Below the pieces are notes generated by a model that saw nothing but the letters and a program-made list of their open reading frames with translations, did not search any database and was not told the DNA's origin. The position numbers were made by a program, and so were the translations under genes. This document shows positions 7,779 to 17,080 of a stretch of 64,000 nucleotides of DNA, in pieces (positions within the stretch are counted from its first letter, which is position 1; each line of letters starts with the position of its first letter). This stretch comes from Microtetraspora glauca (lineage in GTDB: Bacteria > Actinomycetota > Actinomycetes > Streptomycetales > Streptomycetaceae): NCBI GenBank assembly GCA_000721275.1, contig JOFO01000020.1, positions 1 through 64,000 of the forward strand, in the 5' to 3' direction.

Positions 7779-8597
7779 ATGACCCAGGACGCCGCATCCG
7801 CCCGCAGCGAGATCCGGATCGACACCAGCAAGCCGCACCCGGCGCGGATGTACGACTGGTTCCTGGGCGGCAAGGACAACTACCCCGTCGACGAGGAGAT
7901 GGCCCGCCAGCTCCTCACCGTCGACGCCCGCGGCCGGGACATGGCCCGGGTCAACCGCGCCTTCATGCACCGCGCCATCCGCTGGCTCAGCGCCCACGGC
8001 GTCCGCCAGTACCTGGACATCGGCACCGGCATCCCCACCGAGCCCAACCTGCACCAGATCGCGCAGGAGGCCGCGCCGGAGTCCCGGATCGTCTACTGCG
8101 ACAACGACCCGATCGTCCTCGCGCACGCCGCCGCCCTGCTGCGCTCGACCCCCGAGGGGGCCACCGAGTACATCCAGGCGGACGCCCGTGACCCCGAGAT
8201 GATCCTCGAACGGGCCGGAAAGGTCCTTGACTTCGACCAGCCGATCGCGCTGTCGATGCTGGCCCTGCTGCACTTCCTGGGCGACGAGGACGGTGCCCAC
8301 GACATCGTCGGCAAGCTGGTCGACCAGCTCGCCCCGGGCAGCTACCTCGTCCTCTCGCACGTCACCGGGGACTTCGACCCCGAGGGCGCGGCGAAGGCCG
8401 TCGGCATGTACAAGGCCCGCGGCCTGACCCTGCGGCCCCGCTCGCGCGACGAGCTGGCCGAGTTCTTCGCCGGCCTGGAGCTCGTCGAGCCCGGCGTGTC
8501 GCTCACCGCCGAGTGGCACCCGGAGCTCGGCGAGCCGGTGCCGGTCCAGGGCGACGACCCGATCCCGGGCTGGGCCGCCGTGGCCCGCAAGCCCTGA
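7779..8597 (+). CDS. DUF574-type SAM-dependent methyltransferase
   Basis: 272 aa. The signature DTSKPHPARMYDWFLGGKDNYPVD near the N-terminus, then QYLDIGTGIPTEPNLHQ as SAM motif I, identify the Methyltransf_19 (DUF574) family, which is very common in Streptomyces and often sits near regulatory genes. AGGAG precedes the ATG at 7779. Members are often annotated as methyltransferases, but few have known substrates. The 76-base gap from the DUF397 gene leaves room for its own promoter. Family call secure, function unknown. Confidence 0.9.
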   Translation: MTQDAASARSEIRIDTSKPHPARMYDWFLGGKDNYPVDEEMARQLLTVDARGRDMARVNRAFMHRAIRWLSAHGVRQYLDIGTGIPTEPNLHQIAQEAAPESRIVYCDNDPIVLAHAAALLRSTPEGATEYIQADARDPEMILERAGKVLDFDQPIALSMLALLHFLGDEDGAHDIVGKLVDQLAPGSYLVLSHVTGDFDPEGAAKAVGMYKARGLTLRPRSRDELAEFFAGLELVEPGVSLTAEWHPELGEPVPVQGDDPIPGWAAVARKP

Positions 8598-8614
8598 CCC
8601 GTACCCGTACGCAC

Positions 8615-8654
8615 GGGACAGGGGGGAGGGCCCGCCGGCCCTCCCCCCTGTCCC
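8615..8654. terminator. bidirectional terminator
   Basis: Perfect 18-bp inverted repeat (8615-8632 and 8637-8654) with a 4-base loop. It lies exactly between the convergent DUF574 and GH4 genes and can end transcription from both sides. Confidence 0.85.
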
Positions 8655-8655
8655 G

Positions 8656-9999
8656 TCACGCCCGCAGGTACGCCAGCCCCGGGTGCGCGGCCGTGTAGCC
8701 GTCGAGCAGCCGGCGGGCCACCGCCACCGAGTCCACCAGCGGGTGCAGCGCGAACGCCTTCACCGCGGTCGCCCGCGCCCCGCTCTCCGCCGCCGCCAGC
8801 ACCTCCCGCTCCACCGCCTTCACCGCCGACACCAGGCCCATGGCGTGGTCCGGCAGCGGGTCCACCGCCACCGGGCGGGCGCCGCCCGCGTCCACCAGGC
8901 ACGGCACCTCCACCACCGCGTCCGCGTCGAGGCCCGGCAGCGTCGTCCCGTTCCGCACGTTCAGGATCAGGGTGGCCCGCTCGCCGCGCGCGATCGCCCG
9001 CATCAGCGCCAGCGCGACCTTCTCGTAGCCCCCCGACTCCAGGTCCTCCTCGGCCCGGTCGCCGGCCCCGGCCGCCTCCCGGTTGTGCGCCATGTACGTC
9101 GCCTCCCGGTCGGCGAGCGTGCGGTGCCAGGCGTCCAGGGCGCGGGTCTCCGGCTTGCCGGCCGCCGCGTAGAACCCGGCCTGCTGGTCCAGGAGATAGG
9201 CGCCCCGGGTCTTCTCCGCGCCCCGGTACGAGGCGACGGCCTCCCGGTTGAAGTAGTAGTAGTGCAGGTACTCGTTGGGGACCGCGCCCAGCGACCGCAG
9301 CCACTCGGTGCCGAAGAGCCGCCCCTCCTCGAAGGAGCCGAGCAGCGCGTCGTCCGCGAGGAGCCGGGGCAGCTCGTCCCGCCCGTCCACCCGCAGCCCG
9401 CGCAGCCACCCCAGGTGGTTGAGGCCCGCGTAGTCGATCCACACCCGGCCGGGGTCGGCGCCCAGGACCCGGGCGACCCGGCGGCCGAGGCCCACCGGCG
9501 AGTCGCAGATGCCGACGACCCGGTCGCCCAGCACCCGGGACATCGCCTCCGTGACCAGGCCCGCCGGATTGGTGAAGTTGATGACCCAGGCGTCCGGGGC
9601 GAGCGCCGCGATCCGGCGGGCGATCGCCGTGGCGACGGGCACGGTCCGCAGGCCGTACGCGATGCCGCCCGCGCCCACCGTCTCCTGGCCCAGCACCCCC
9701 TCGGCCAGCGCCACCCGCTCGTCGGCCGCCCGCCCCTCCAGGCCGCCGACCCGGATCGCCGAGAAGACGAAGTCCGCGCCGCGCAGGGCCTCGTCGAGGT
9801 CGGTGGTGGCCGTGACGGCCGGCGCGTCCGGCACCCCCTCGGCCTGCTCGGCCAGCACCCGCGCGATCGCCGTCAGCCGGTCCCCGTCGAGATCGTGCAG
9901 GGTGACGTGGGTGATCCGCCCTTCGGCGTGGTCGCCGAGCAGCGCGCCGTACACCAGCGGCACCCGGAACCCGCCGCCTCCGAGAATCGTCAGTCGCAT
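8656..9999 (-). CDS. GH4-family 6-phospho-beta-glucosidase-like enzyme
   Basis: 447 aa. An N-terminal Rossmann motif (LTILGGGGFRVP), the TNPAG segment, the GICDSP motif whose Cys binds Mn2+, and NHLGW with its metal-ligand His identify glycoside hydrolase family 4, which uses an NAD-dependent redox mechanism. The sequence is closest to 6-phospho-beta-glucosidases (CelF/LicH type). The ATG at 9999 starts right at the Rossmann strand. No PTS or ABC sugar transporter lies beside it, so the natural substrate is uncertain. Confidence 0.9.
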   Translation of the reverse strand: MRLTILGGGGFRVPLVYGALLGDHAEGRITHVTLHDLDGDRLTAIARVLAEQAEGVPDAPAVTATTDLDEALRGADFVFSAIRVGGLEGRAADERVALAEGVLGQETVGAGGIAYGLRTVPVATAIARRIAALAPDAWVINFTNPAGLVTEAMSRVLGDRVVGICDSPVGLGRRVARVLGADPGRVWIDYAGLNHLGWLRGLRVDGRDELPRLLADDALLGSFEEGRLFGTEWLRSLGAVPNEYLHYYYFNREAVASYRGAEKTRGAYLLDQQAGFYAAAGKPETRALDAWHRTLADREATYMAHNREAAGAGDRAEEDLESGGYEKVALALMRAIARGERATLILNVRNGTTLPGLDADAVVEVPCLVDAGGARPVAVDPLPDHAMGLVSAVKAVEREVLAAAESGARATAVKAFALHPLVDSVAVARRLLDGYTAAHPGLAYLRA

Positions 10000-10103
10000 G
10001 GGCCGTACGCTACTCGGACGGCCCCGCCGGACGGCCCGGACCGGCCGCGGCGTCCACGCCGGCGTCCGCATCCCGGGCAGCGGCGCCGGGGGAGAATGAC
10101 CGC

Positions 10104-10547
10104 ATGTCCCGACGCAAGACCCGCCCCCGCACTCCCGCGCCCGCCCCCGCCGTCACCGCGGGCACCCCCTGCCCCTGCGGCCTCGACGCCGCCTACGGCG
10201 CCTGCTGCGGCCGCTTCCACAGCGGTACGCAGGGCGGCGCGCCGACCGCCGAACTCCTCATGCGCTCCCGCTACAGCGCCTTCGCCGCCGGCGACGCCGC
10301 GTACCTGCTGCGCACCTGGGCCCCGGAGACCCGCCCCGCCACGCTCGACCTGGACCCCGGTATGCGCTGGACGGGCCTGGAGATCCTGGACACCACCGAC
10401 GGCACCGCCTTCCACCAGGCCGGCACGGTCACCTTCCGCGCCCACTACACCCACGGCGGCACCCCCGGCAGCCTCCACGAACGCAGCCGCTTCACCCGCC
10501 ACGAGGGCGCCTGGGTCTACGTGGACGGCGACTTCCCGGACGACTGA
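10104..10547 (+). CDS. YchJ-like UPF0225 protein with SEC-C motif
   Basis: 147 aa. The N-terminal CPCGLDAAYGACCGRFH carries the zinc-binding CxC..CC SEC-C motif. The MRSRYSAFAAGDAAYLLRTW segment is the hallmark of the YchJ/UPF0225 family, whose C-terminal part has an NTF2-like fold. A possible -10 element GAGAAT lies 6 bases before the ATG and overlaps a GGGGGAG ribosome binding site. The biochemical role of the family is not established. Confidence 0.9.
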   Translation: MSRRKTRPRTPAPAPAVTAGTPCPCGLDAAYGACCGRFHSGTQGGAPTAELLMRSRYSAFAAGDAAYLLRTWAPETRPATLDLDPGMRWTGLEILDTTDGTAFHQAGTVTFRAHYTHGGTPGSLHERSRFTRHEGAWVYVDGDFPDD

Positions 10548-10584
10548 CCGGCCACCGCCGACGACCGACGGCCGGCGCGGGCCC

Positions 10585-12687
10585 TCAGCTTCCCGTCGTG
10601 ACCGCCGGGCGGGTGGCCGGGCCGTGGGTGGGGAGGCCGGTGGAGAGGTCTTCCGCGACGGCCTTCTTCGCGATGGCGTCGACGGCGGCGCGGAGTTCGG
10701 GGCCGCTGGGCCGGCCGCGCTCCTGCTCCAGGCGGGCGGAGAGCCAGTCGCCCCAGGCGCGGGTGATGACCTCGGCCTCGCGGGCGCCGGCCGGCGTGTG
10801 CGACAGCAGGTTGCCGTGCCGGGTGAGGAAGCCCTCGTCGACCATGCGGTCGAAGGTGGGGAGCAGGACCTCGGGCGGCAGCCGCCGGCTCGCCGCGATG
10901 AGGCCGAGGCTGGCGTGCCCGACGGTCCGCGTGTACAGCTCCACCTGCATGACCGCCCAGGCGCCCGCGATGTCGAGACGGGTGTCGGAACCCGCCACGA
11001 TCCGGCGGGCGGTGGCCATGTCCGTCCGGCGCAGCAGCCGTCCGACGGAGAGTTCGAGGAGCTTCGCGGAGTCGCCGCTGCTCGTCGGCGAGGCGAAGCC
11101 CTCGCCCATGTCGGAGGCGGCCTCCCGGACCGTGTCGCGCAGCGTGACCTGCCGGAGGAAGAGGGCGACGACGAAGCCGACGACGGCGACCGGCACGGTC
11201 CACAGGAAGACGGTGTGCAGGGTGTCGGCGTACGCCCGGACGATCGGTTCGGCGACGCCGCCGGGCAGCGCGTGCAGCCCCTGCGGGCTCTGTGCGGCCC
11301 GCGCGACGGTCTGCGGATCGATGCCGACGGGCCCGGCGAGCACGGACGCCTCGGCGACCCCGGTGGTGAGGTTCGGCTTCAGCGCGTTGGTGTAGATCGT
11401 GCCGAAGACGGCGGTGCCGAAGGAGCTGCCGAGCGTGCGGAAGAAGGTGACGCCGGAGGTGGCGGTGCCCAGGTCGGCGTAGTCGACGGTGTTCTGCACG
11501 GCGATGGTGAGCACCTGCATGCACAGGCCGATGCCGACGCCGAGCACGAACATGTACAGCGACTCCAGCCAGGCGCCGGTGTTCTGGTCCATCAGCGACA
11601 GCAGGAACAGTCCGAGGCCCATCACCGCGCAGCCGGCGATGGGGAAGATCCGGTAGTGCCCGGTCTTGCTGACCACGTTGCCGCTGTAGATCGAGGCGAT
11701 GAGCAGGCCGGCGACCATCGGCAGCGTCCGGATGCCGGAGACCGTCGCCGAGTCCCCGTCCACGTACTGGAGGTAGGTCGGCAGGAAGGTCATCGCGCCG
11801 AGCATCGCGAAGCCGACGACGAAGCTGAGGACGGAGCAGACGGTGAAGACGGGGTTGCGGAACAGCCGCATGGGCAGCATGGGTTCGGACGCCCGTGACT
11901 CCACCCAGCAGAACAGGCCGAGGGCGACCAGACCGCCGGCGAAGAGTCCGATGATGACGCCGGAGCCCCACGCGTACTCGTTCCCGCCCCAGCTGGTCGC
12001 CAGGATCAGGGCGCTGGAGCCGACCGCGACCAGCGCGATGCCGAGGTAGTCGATGACCGGCCGGCTCGCGGAGCGCACGGAGGGGATCGTGCGGGCGGCG
12101 GCGATGACGACGAGGATCGCGATCGGCACGTTGACGTAGAACGCCCAGCGCCAGCTGGCGTGGTCGGTGAACAGGCCGCCGAGCAGCGGTCCGATGACCG
12201 TCGAGACGCCGAACACGGCGCCGATCGCGCCCTGGTACTTGCCGCGTTCGCGCAGCGGGATGACGTCGGCGATCAGCGCCATCGAGGTGACCATGAGACC
12301 GCCGGCGCCGATGCCCTGGAGGCCGCGCCAGACGATCAGCAGCGTCATGTTGGTGGCGAGGCCGCAGAGGAAGGAGCCGGTGATGAACACGACGGCCGAG
12401 ATCTGGAAGATCACCTTGCGGCCGAACAGGTCGCCGAACTTGCCGACCAGGACCGTCGCGACGGTCTCGGCGAGCAGGTAGGAGGTGACGACCCACGACA
12501 TGTGGGCCGCGCCCCCGAGGTCCGCGACGATCGTCGGCAGCGCGGTGCCCACGATCGTCTGGTCGAGCGCGGCCAGGAGCACGCCGAGCATGATCGTGCC
12601 GAACACGATGTTGCGGCGGCGGCCGTCGAGCACGGGCGGTGCGGGCGCGGCGGGGGCCGCGGGTGCGGCGTCGCTGGTCGTGGTCAC
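10585..12687 (-). CDS. DHA2-type MFS exporter with extra C-terminal domain
   Basis: 700 aa. The first 535 residues hold 14 transmembrane helices of the EmrB/QacA type, with motif A ([10 protein letters not shown]), the [11 protein letters not shown] motif in helix 1 and motif C-like GPLLGGLF. It is likely a proton-driven multidrug or metabolite exporter. About 150 further residues form a soluble, helical C-terminal domain ([18 protein letters not shown]... LEQERGRP) with a winged-helix look. The GTG start at 12687 is preceded only by a 63-base gap. No adjacent regulator gene is visible, so the tail could itself be sensory. Confidence 0.88.
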   Translation of the reverse strand: MTTTSDAAPAAPAAPAPPVLDGRRRNIVFGTIMLGVLLAALDQTIVGTALPTIVADLGGAAHMSWVVTSYLLAETVATVLVGKFGDLFGRKVIFQISAVVFITGSFLCGLATNMTLLIVWRGLQGIGAGGLMVTSMALIADVIPLRERGKYQGAIGAVFGVSTVIGPLLGGLFTDHASWRWAFYVNVPIAILVVIAAARTIPSVRSASRPVIDYLGIALVAVGSSALILATSWGGNEYAWGSGVIIGLFAGGLVALGLFCWVESRASEPMLPMRLFRNPVFTVCSVLSFVVGFAMLGAMTFLPTYLQYVDGDSATVSGIRTLPMVAGLLIASIYSGNVVSKTGHYRIFPIAGCAVMGLGLFLLSLMDQNTGAWLESLYMFVLGVGIGLCMQVLTIAVQNTVDYADLGTATSGVTFFRTLGSSFGTAVFGTIYTNALKPNLTTGVAEASVLAGPVGIDPQTVARAAQSPQGLHALPGGVAEPIVRAYADTLHTVFLWTVPVAVVGFVVALFLRQVTLRDTVREAASDMGEGFASPTSSGDSAKLLELSVGRLLRRTDMATARRIVAGSDTRLDIAGAWAVMQVELYTRTVGHASLGLIAASRRLPPEVLLPTFDRMVDEGFLTRHGNLLSHTPAGAREAEVITRAWGDWLSARLEQERGRPSGPELRAAVDAIAKKAVAEDLSTGLPTHGPATRPAVTTGS

Positions 12688-12750
12688 CCTCGCAGCGTCA
12701 CACCGCGCCGCCGCCGCTGCCCGTGGGACGCACCCGAACGGGCGAGCCCG

Positions 12751-13002
12751 TCAGGGGCGTACGGGCAGGGTCGGGTGGTGCTTGGCCAGGATCTTGTTGG
12801 CGCGGGCGAGCGCGGCCAGCGCGTGCTCGCGGTCGGCCCGGTCCTCCGGGCAGAGCGGGCCGCGGAAGCGGTACACCTCGCGCGCCGCGCAGTCCGCCTC
12901 GATCTCCGCCTGGAGGACGTGCGCGGGCAGGCAGGAGCCGATGAGGGCGGCCACGCGGTCGGGGATCGGGACGGGGACGAGGGGGGAGGGCGAGGCGATC
13001 AC
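12751..13002 (-). CDS. small hypothetical protein
   Basis: 83 aa from a GTG start, with only a weak AGGAC ribosome binding site. There is no signal peptide or motif. Two cysteines fall in IGSCLP and EADCAA. Third-position GC is high and consistent with real coding sequence. It precedes the exporter gene on the same strand, 63 bases away, and may be cotranscribed with it. I do not recognise the family. Confidence 0.5.
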   Translation of the reverse strand: MIASPSPLVPVPIPDRVAALIGSCLPAHVLQAEIEADCAAREVYRFRGPLCPEDRADREHALAALARANKILAKHHPTLPVRP

Positions 13003-13389
13003 GGGTCAGTCCTAGCGGTTCGTGGGGGCGGTCGGGAAGGGCTCTCACCTCCATACGTACCGGATGGCGGGAGCGGTTCCGGTACGGCTCCGATGCCGGT
13101 GCGCGCCGGGGGCGCCCGGCCCGTCCGGAGTGCGCGGGCGCACCCGCCGCCCGGCTCGCAGGCGGGCGCGCGGCGGCGGTGGCGTTCTCGCAGGTACGGG
13201 GCCCGCCGACGGCCCGGACGGTCGGACGGCGGGCCCGCGGGGCGGGCCGGGGAGTCCGCGGGCGGGGCCGGGCGGGAGGCGCGCAAGCCCCGGGACGGCA
13301 CTGCGTGTGTGAAGGAAATCACGTGGCGCCGGACCGCCGGGAACGGGACGATCGTCAGCTCGCCCGGGCGCGGTGGGGCCGGGGGCGGC
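13003..13389. other. 387-base intergenic region
   Basis: Between the small hypothetical gene and the ligase gene. It contains one strong hairpin (13199-13236). The many open frames here have no ribosome binding sites and look like GC-rich background. Confidence 0.5.
13199..13236 (-). terminator. hairpin downstream of the ligase gene
   Basis: Arms GGGCCCGCCG (13199-13208) and CGGCGGGCCC (13227-13236) form a perfect 10-bp stem with an 18-base loop. It lies downstream of the minus-strand ligase gene and could terminate it. Confidence 0.5.
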
Positions 13390-14448
13390 TCAGCCCAGGA
13401 CGTCCGACAGGTCGTACGAGACCGGTTCGTCGAGCTGGCCGTAGCCGCAGGACTCCGGGGTGCGGTCGGGGCGCCAGCGCTTGAACTGCGCGGTGTGCCG
13501 GAAGCGGTCGCCCTCCATGTGGTCGTAGCCGACCTCGCAGACCCGTTCCGGCCGCAGTGCCACCCACGACAGGTCCTTCTTCCCGGACCAGCGGCTGGGC
13601 GCGCCGGGCAGCCGGGCGCCCTCGTGGGCGGCCTCCTCGGCCCAGGCGGCCCACGGGTGCCCGTCCGGCGGGTCCATCCGCAGCGGCTCCAGCTCCTCGA
13701 CCAGTTCGGCGCGGCGCCTGGCGGTGAAGGCGGCGCAGACGCCGACGTGCTGGAGGGCGCCCCGGTCGTCGTACAGGCCGAGGAGGAGCGAGCCGACGAC
13801 GGGGCCGGTCTTGTGGAAGCGGTATCCGGCCACGACGACGTCGGCGGTCCGCTCATGCTTGATCTTGTACATCAGCCGGGCGTCGGGCCGGTAGGGCAGG
13901 TCGAGCGGCTTGGCGATCACCCCGTCGAGACCGGCGCCCTCGTACTGCTCGAACCAGCGCGCGGCCAGTTCGGCGTCCCGGGTGGCGGGGGCGAGGTGGA
14001 GCGGGGCGGTGGTGCCGTCGAGCACCCGCTCCAGGGCCGCGCGGCGCTCGGCGAGCGGGGTGTCGAGGAGGGCGTCGTCGCCGAGGGCCAGCAGGTCGAA
14101 GGCGACGAAGCGGGCCGGGGTGGTCTCGGCGAGCATCCGCACCCGGGAGTCCGCCGGGTGGATCCGTTCGCTCAGCCGGTCGAAGTCGAGCCGTCCGCCG
14201 TGCTCGATGACGATCTCGCCGTCCACCACGCACCGCTCCGGCAGCCGCTCCCGCAGCGCCTCGACGAGCTCGGGGAAGTACCGGGTGAGGGGTTTGCCGG
14301 TGCGGCTTCCGATGACCAGCTCGGGGCCGTCGCGGTGGACGATCGCCCGGAAGCCGTCCCACTTGGCCTCGTACTGCATCCCGGGCGGGATGGTCTTCAC
14401 GGACTTGGCGAGCATCGGCTTCACGGGCGGCATCACCGGCAGATCCAT
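13390..14448 (-). CDS. ATP-dependent DNA ligase, LigD ligase-domain type (NHEJ)
   Basis: 352 aa stand-alone ligase. The adenylation motif I is YEAKWDGFRA, with the nucleotidyl Lys in KWDG. Motif IV (DGVIAKPLD) and motif V (MYKIKHERTADVVVAGYR) follow, and the OB-fold domain makes up the C-terminal third. It would seal double-strand breaks together with Ku, which is not in this window. The ATG at 14448 begins at MDLPVMPP. It is divergent from the LigD-type polymerase gene with only 52 bases between them, so the pair probably share control. Confidence 0.92.
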   Translation of the reverse strand: MDLPVMPPVKPMLAKSVKTIPPGMQYEAKWDGFRAIVHRDGPELVIGSRTGKPLTRYFPELVEALRERLPERCVVDGEIVIEHGGRLDFDRLSERIHPADSRVRMLAETTPARFVAFDLLALGDDALLDTPLAERRAALERVLDGTTAPLHLAPATRDAELAARWFEQYEGAGLDGVIAKPLDLPYRPDARLMYKIKHERTADVVVAGYRFHKTGPVVGSLLLGLYDDRGALQHVGVCAAFTARRRAELVEELEPLRMDPPDGHPWAAWAEEAAHEGARLPGAPSRWSGKKDLSWVALRPERVCEVGYDHMEGDRFRHTAQFKRWRPDRTPESCGYGQLDEPVSYDLSDVLG

Positions 14449-14487
14449 GGGTTGATTGTCCGGTATGCGGCAATAGTCGGCGAGCTC

Positions 14488-14493
14488 TAGGGT
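14488..14493 (+). promoter_or_regulatory. -10 element, probable leaderless start of the polymerase gene
   Basis: TAGGGT ends 7 bases before the ATG at 14501, so transcription would begin at or next to the start codon. No clear -35 hexamer is visible. Confidence 0.45.
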
Positions 14494-14500
14494 GGCGCCC

Positions 14501-15553
14501 ATGGCAGGCAAGACGGCAGCGGTGGAAGTGGAGGCCGGCGGGCGCACCGTCCGCGTCTCCAACCCGGACAAGATCTACTTCCCGGAGCCCGGCTACACCA
14601 AGCTCGACCTCGTCCACTACTACCTCGCCGTCGGCGAGGGCGTGACCCGCGCGCTGCGGGACCGGCCCACGACCCTGGAGCGCTACCCCGACGGGGTGAC
14701 GGGGGAGTCCTTCTTCCAGAAGCGGGCGCCCAAGTACCTCCCCGACTGGATCCCGACCGCCCACATCACCTTCCCCAGCGGCCGGTCCGCCGACGAGCTG
14801 TGCCCCACCGAGCCGGCCGCCGTGCTGTGGGCCGCCAACCTCGGCGCCGTCACCTTCCACCCCTGGCCGGTCCGGCGCGGCGACACCGACCACCCGGACG
14901 AGCTGCGCCTCGACCTCGACCCGCAGCCCGGCACCGGCTACGCCGACGCCGTCCGCGCCGCCCACGAGCTGCGCGCGGTCCTCGGCGAGTACGGGCTGCG
15001 CGGCTGGCCCAAGACCTCCGGCGGGCGCGGCCTGCACGTCTTCGTCCCGATCCGGCCCGACTGGACCTTCGTCCAGGTCCGGCGGGCGGCCATCGCCGCC
15101 GGGCGGGAGCTGGAGCGGCGGATGCCGGACCGGGTCACCATGAAGTGGTGGAAGGAGGAGCGCGGCGAGCGGATCTTCGTCGACTACAACCAGACGGCCC
15201 GCGACCGCACGATCGCCTCCGCCTACTCGGTGCGGCCCAAGCCGCACGCCCCGGTCTCCGCCCCGCTGCGCTGGGACGAGATCGACGACGCGGTGCCGGA
15301 GGACTTCGACATCCGCACGATGCCCGCCCGGTACGCCGAGCTGGGCGACGTGCACGCGGACATGGACGACGAGCGCTTCGACCTGGAGCCGCTGCTCGAA
15401 CTGGCCCGGCGCGACGAGGCCGACCACGACCTCGGGGACCTGCCCTATCCGCCCGAGTACCCGAAGATGCCCGGCGAGCCGAAACGGGTCCAGCCGAGCC
15501 GGGCGCGCAAGCCGGCGGAGAACGGTCCGGGCGCGCCCGACGAGCCGCATTGA
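14501..15553 (+). CDS. LigD-type DNA polymerase domain protein (NHEJ)
   Basis: 350 aa primase-polymerase of the archaeo-eukaryotic superfamily. The metal-binding LDLDPQPG motif, the GRGLHVFVPI segment and the catalytic VDYNQTARDRTIASAYS region are intact. In many bacteria polymerase, ligase and nuclease form one LigD chain. Here polymerase and ligase are separate, divergent genes. It fills or extends ends during Ku-dependent repair. ATG at 14501 is preferred to GTG at 14492 because the -10-like TAGGGT and the AGGGTGG site both fit it. Confidence 0.92.
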   Translation: MAGKTAAVEVEAGGRTVRVSNPDKIYFPEPGYTKLDLVHYYLAVGEGVTRALRDRPTTLERYPDGVTGESFFQKRAPKYLPDWIPTAHITFPSGRSADELCPTEPAAVLWAANLGAVTFHPWPVRRGDTDHPDELRLDLDPQPGTGYADAVRAAHELRAVLGEYGLRGWPKTSGGRGLHVFVPIRPDWTFVQVRRAAIAAGRELERRMPDRVTMKWWKEERGERIFVDYNQTARDRTIASAYSVRPKPHAPVSAPLRWDEIDDAVPEDFDIRTMPARYAELGDVHADMDDERFDLEPLLELARRDEADHDLGDLPYPPEYPKMPGEPKRVQPSRARKPAENGPGAPDEPH

Positions 15554-15598
15554 TCGGACGTTGACGGTGTGTTTAGCGCCCGGCGCCAGAGTGGAGCC

Positions 15599-15871
15599 AT
15601 GCAGACCGACACCGACGTCCTGACCTTCCCGGCCTCCCGCCCCGCCGCCGACCTCGCCTGGCGCGAGGACGCGCTGTGCGCCCAGGCCGGGCCCGAGTTC
15701 TTCTTCCCGGCCCCCGGTTCCTCGACCCGCGAGGCCAAGCAGCTCTGCGGCGCCTGCGAGGGGCGCGTCGCCTGCCTGGAGTACGCGCTCGCGCACGACG
15801 AGCGGTTCGGGGTGTGGGGCGGGCTCTCCGAGAAGGAGCGGCTCAGGCTCCGGCGCACGCGCCGCTCCTGA
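15599..15871 (+). CDS. WhiB-family iron-sulfur transcription factor
   Basis: 90 aa. It has four cysteines (DALCAQ, QLCGAC and VACLEY) arranged to bind a [4Fe-4S] cluster, followed by the GVWGGLSEKER turn and the basic RLRRTRRS tail that contacts DNA. WhiB-like proteins act with the primary sigma factor in development, redox and antibiotic responses. ATG at 15599 is chosen because homology starts there. TTGACG at 15561-15566 may be part of its promoter. I cannot assign a specific Wbl subtype. Confidence 0.93.
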   Translation: MQTDTDVLTFPASRPAADLAWREDALCAQAGPEFFFPAPGSSTREAKQLCGACEGRVACLEYALAHDERFGVWGGLSEKERLRLRRTRRS

Positions 15872-15899
15872 ACCGCTCCGAGGGGGTGGGCGCCGGGGC

Positions 15900-16874
15900 T
15901 CAGCCCGCGGCGCGCGCGGCCATCCGGGCCTTGCGGGCGGCGAGCTTGGCGTCGAACTTCGACGCCTCCGCGTCGAGCCCGTTCATGAACAGGCCCAGCT
16001 CCTCCTGGGCGCGCAGCCCGTCGGGGCCGAGGCCGGTGATGTCCAGCACCTTGAGGTGGCGGAGGACCGGCTCCAGCACGTCGTCGTGGTGGATGCGCAT
16101 GTTGTAGATCTCGCCGATCGCCATCTGCGCGGCGGCCCGCTCGAAGCCGGGGATGCCGTGGCCGGGCATCCGGAAGTTGACGACCACGTCGCGGACGGCC
16201 TGCATGGCGAGGTCCGGGGCGATCTCCAGCGCGGCCTTCAGCAGGTTGCGGTAGAAGACCATGTGCAGGTTCTCGTCGAGCGCGATGCGGGCGAGCATCC
16301 GGTCGCAGACGGGGTCGCCGGACTGGTGGCCGGTGTTGCGGTGCGAGATGCGGGTGGCGAGCTCCTGGAAGGCCACGTACGCCACGGAGTGCAGCATCGA
16401 GTGGCGGTTGTCCGACTCGAAGCCCTCGCTCATGTGCGACATCCGGAACTGCTCCAGCTTGTCCGGGTCGACGGCGCGGGAGGCGAGCAGGTAGTCGCGC
16501 ATCACGATGCCGTGCCGGCCCTCCTCCGCGGTCCAGCGGTGCACCCAGGTGCCCCAGGCGCCGTCGCGGCCGAAGAGGCTGGCGATCTCGTGGTGGTAGC
16601 TCGGCAGGTTGTCCTCGGTGAGGAGGTTGACCACGAGCGCGGTCTTCCCTATCTCCGTGACCTTGGACTGGGACGGGTCCCACGCCTCGCCGTCCTCGAA
16701 GAAGCCCGGGAAGTTCCGCCCGTCCGACCACGGCACGTACTCGTGCGGCATCCAGTCCTTGACGACCTTGAGGTGCCGGTTGAGCTCCGTCTCCACCACC
16801 TCTTCCAGCGCGTACAGCAAGCGGGCGTCGGTCCACCCTGCCGAGCTGCCGAGGTGGGGAGAGGTGAGCGTCAC
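15900..16874 (-). CDS. acyl-ACP desaturase (DesA-like, ferritin fold)
   Basis: 324 aa soluble diiron enzyme that introduces a double bond into acyl-ACP chains. Both iron-binding motifs are present: EEGRH near residue 120 and DENLH near residue 205, matching the paired ExxH sites of stearoyl-ACP desaturases. It acts in the cytosol and needs ferredoxin. The upstream region contains repeated CGTAGG elements that look like a regulator binding site. The membrane-fluidity role is inferred from the family. Confidence 0.92.
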   Translation of the reverse strand: MTLTSPHLGSSAGWTDARLLYALEEVVETELNRHLKVVKDWMPHEYVPWSDGRNFPGFFEDGEAWDPSQSKVTEIGKTALVVNLLTEDNLPSYHHEIASLFGRDGAWGTWVHRWTAEEGRHGIVMRDYLLASRAVDPDKLEQFRMSHMSEGFESDNRHSMLHSVAYVAFQELATRISHRNTGHQSGDPVCDRMLARIALDENLHMVFYRNLLKAALEIAPDLAMQAVRDVVVNFRMPGHGIPGFERAAAQMAIGEIYNMRIHHDDVLEPVLRHLKVLDITGLGPDGLRAQEELGLFMNGLDAEASKFDAKLAARKARMAARAAG

Positions 16875-16912
16875 GGGGACTCCTGGGGACGGAGAGGGGG
16901 AGCGGAAAACTA

Positions 16913-16946
16913 CCTACGGCTTCGTAGGTTACGTATCCGTAGGTTA
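16913..16946. promoter_or_regulatory. repeat cluster upstream of the desaturase gene
   Basis: CCTACG (16913-16918) and CGTAGG (16923-16928) form an inverted repeat with a 4-base gap. The 9-mer CGTAGGTTA occurs at 16923-16931 and again at 16938-16946. It looks like an operator for a dimeric, perhaps TetR-type, lipid regulator. The rest of the 206-base gap to 17081 holds nothing else I can identify. Confidence 0.55.
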
Positions 16947-17080
16947 AGGCCCCGTAAGGCGCCGTCCAAGCCCCGTCCGCGCGTTGTCCGGTTACGTTCT
17001 GTTATGTACGCAGCTCGGGGCGAGGAAAAGAGACGCAGGTCACGTCGGGGCCTGTCACCCGTGAACAACTGAACGGCTAC

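Noticed and set aside
8683..11898. Plus-strand open frame of about 1070 codons opposite the GH4 and MFS genes
   Set aside because: Its composition (His/Gln/Arg-rich, no domains) and its position opposite two well-supported genes show it is a GC-bias shadow.
13022..13389. Several small open frames between the ligase gene and the 83-aa gene
   Set aside because: No ribosome binding sites and a low-complexity Arg/Gly composition. They look like background.
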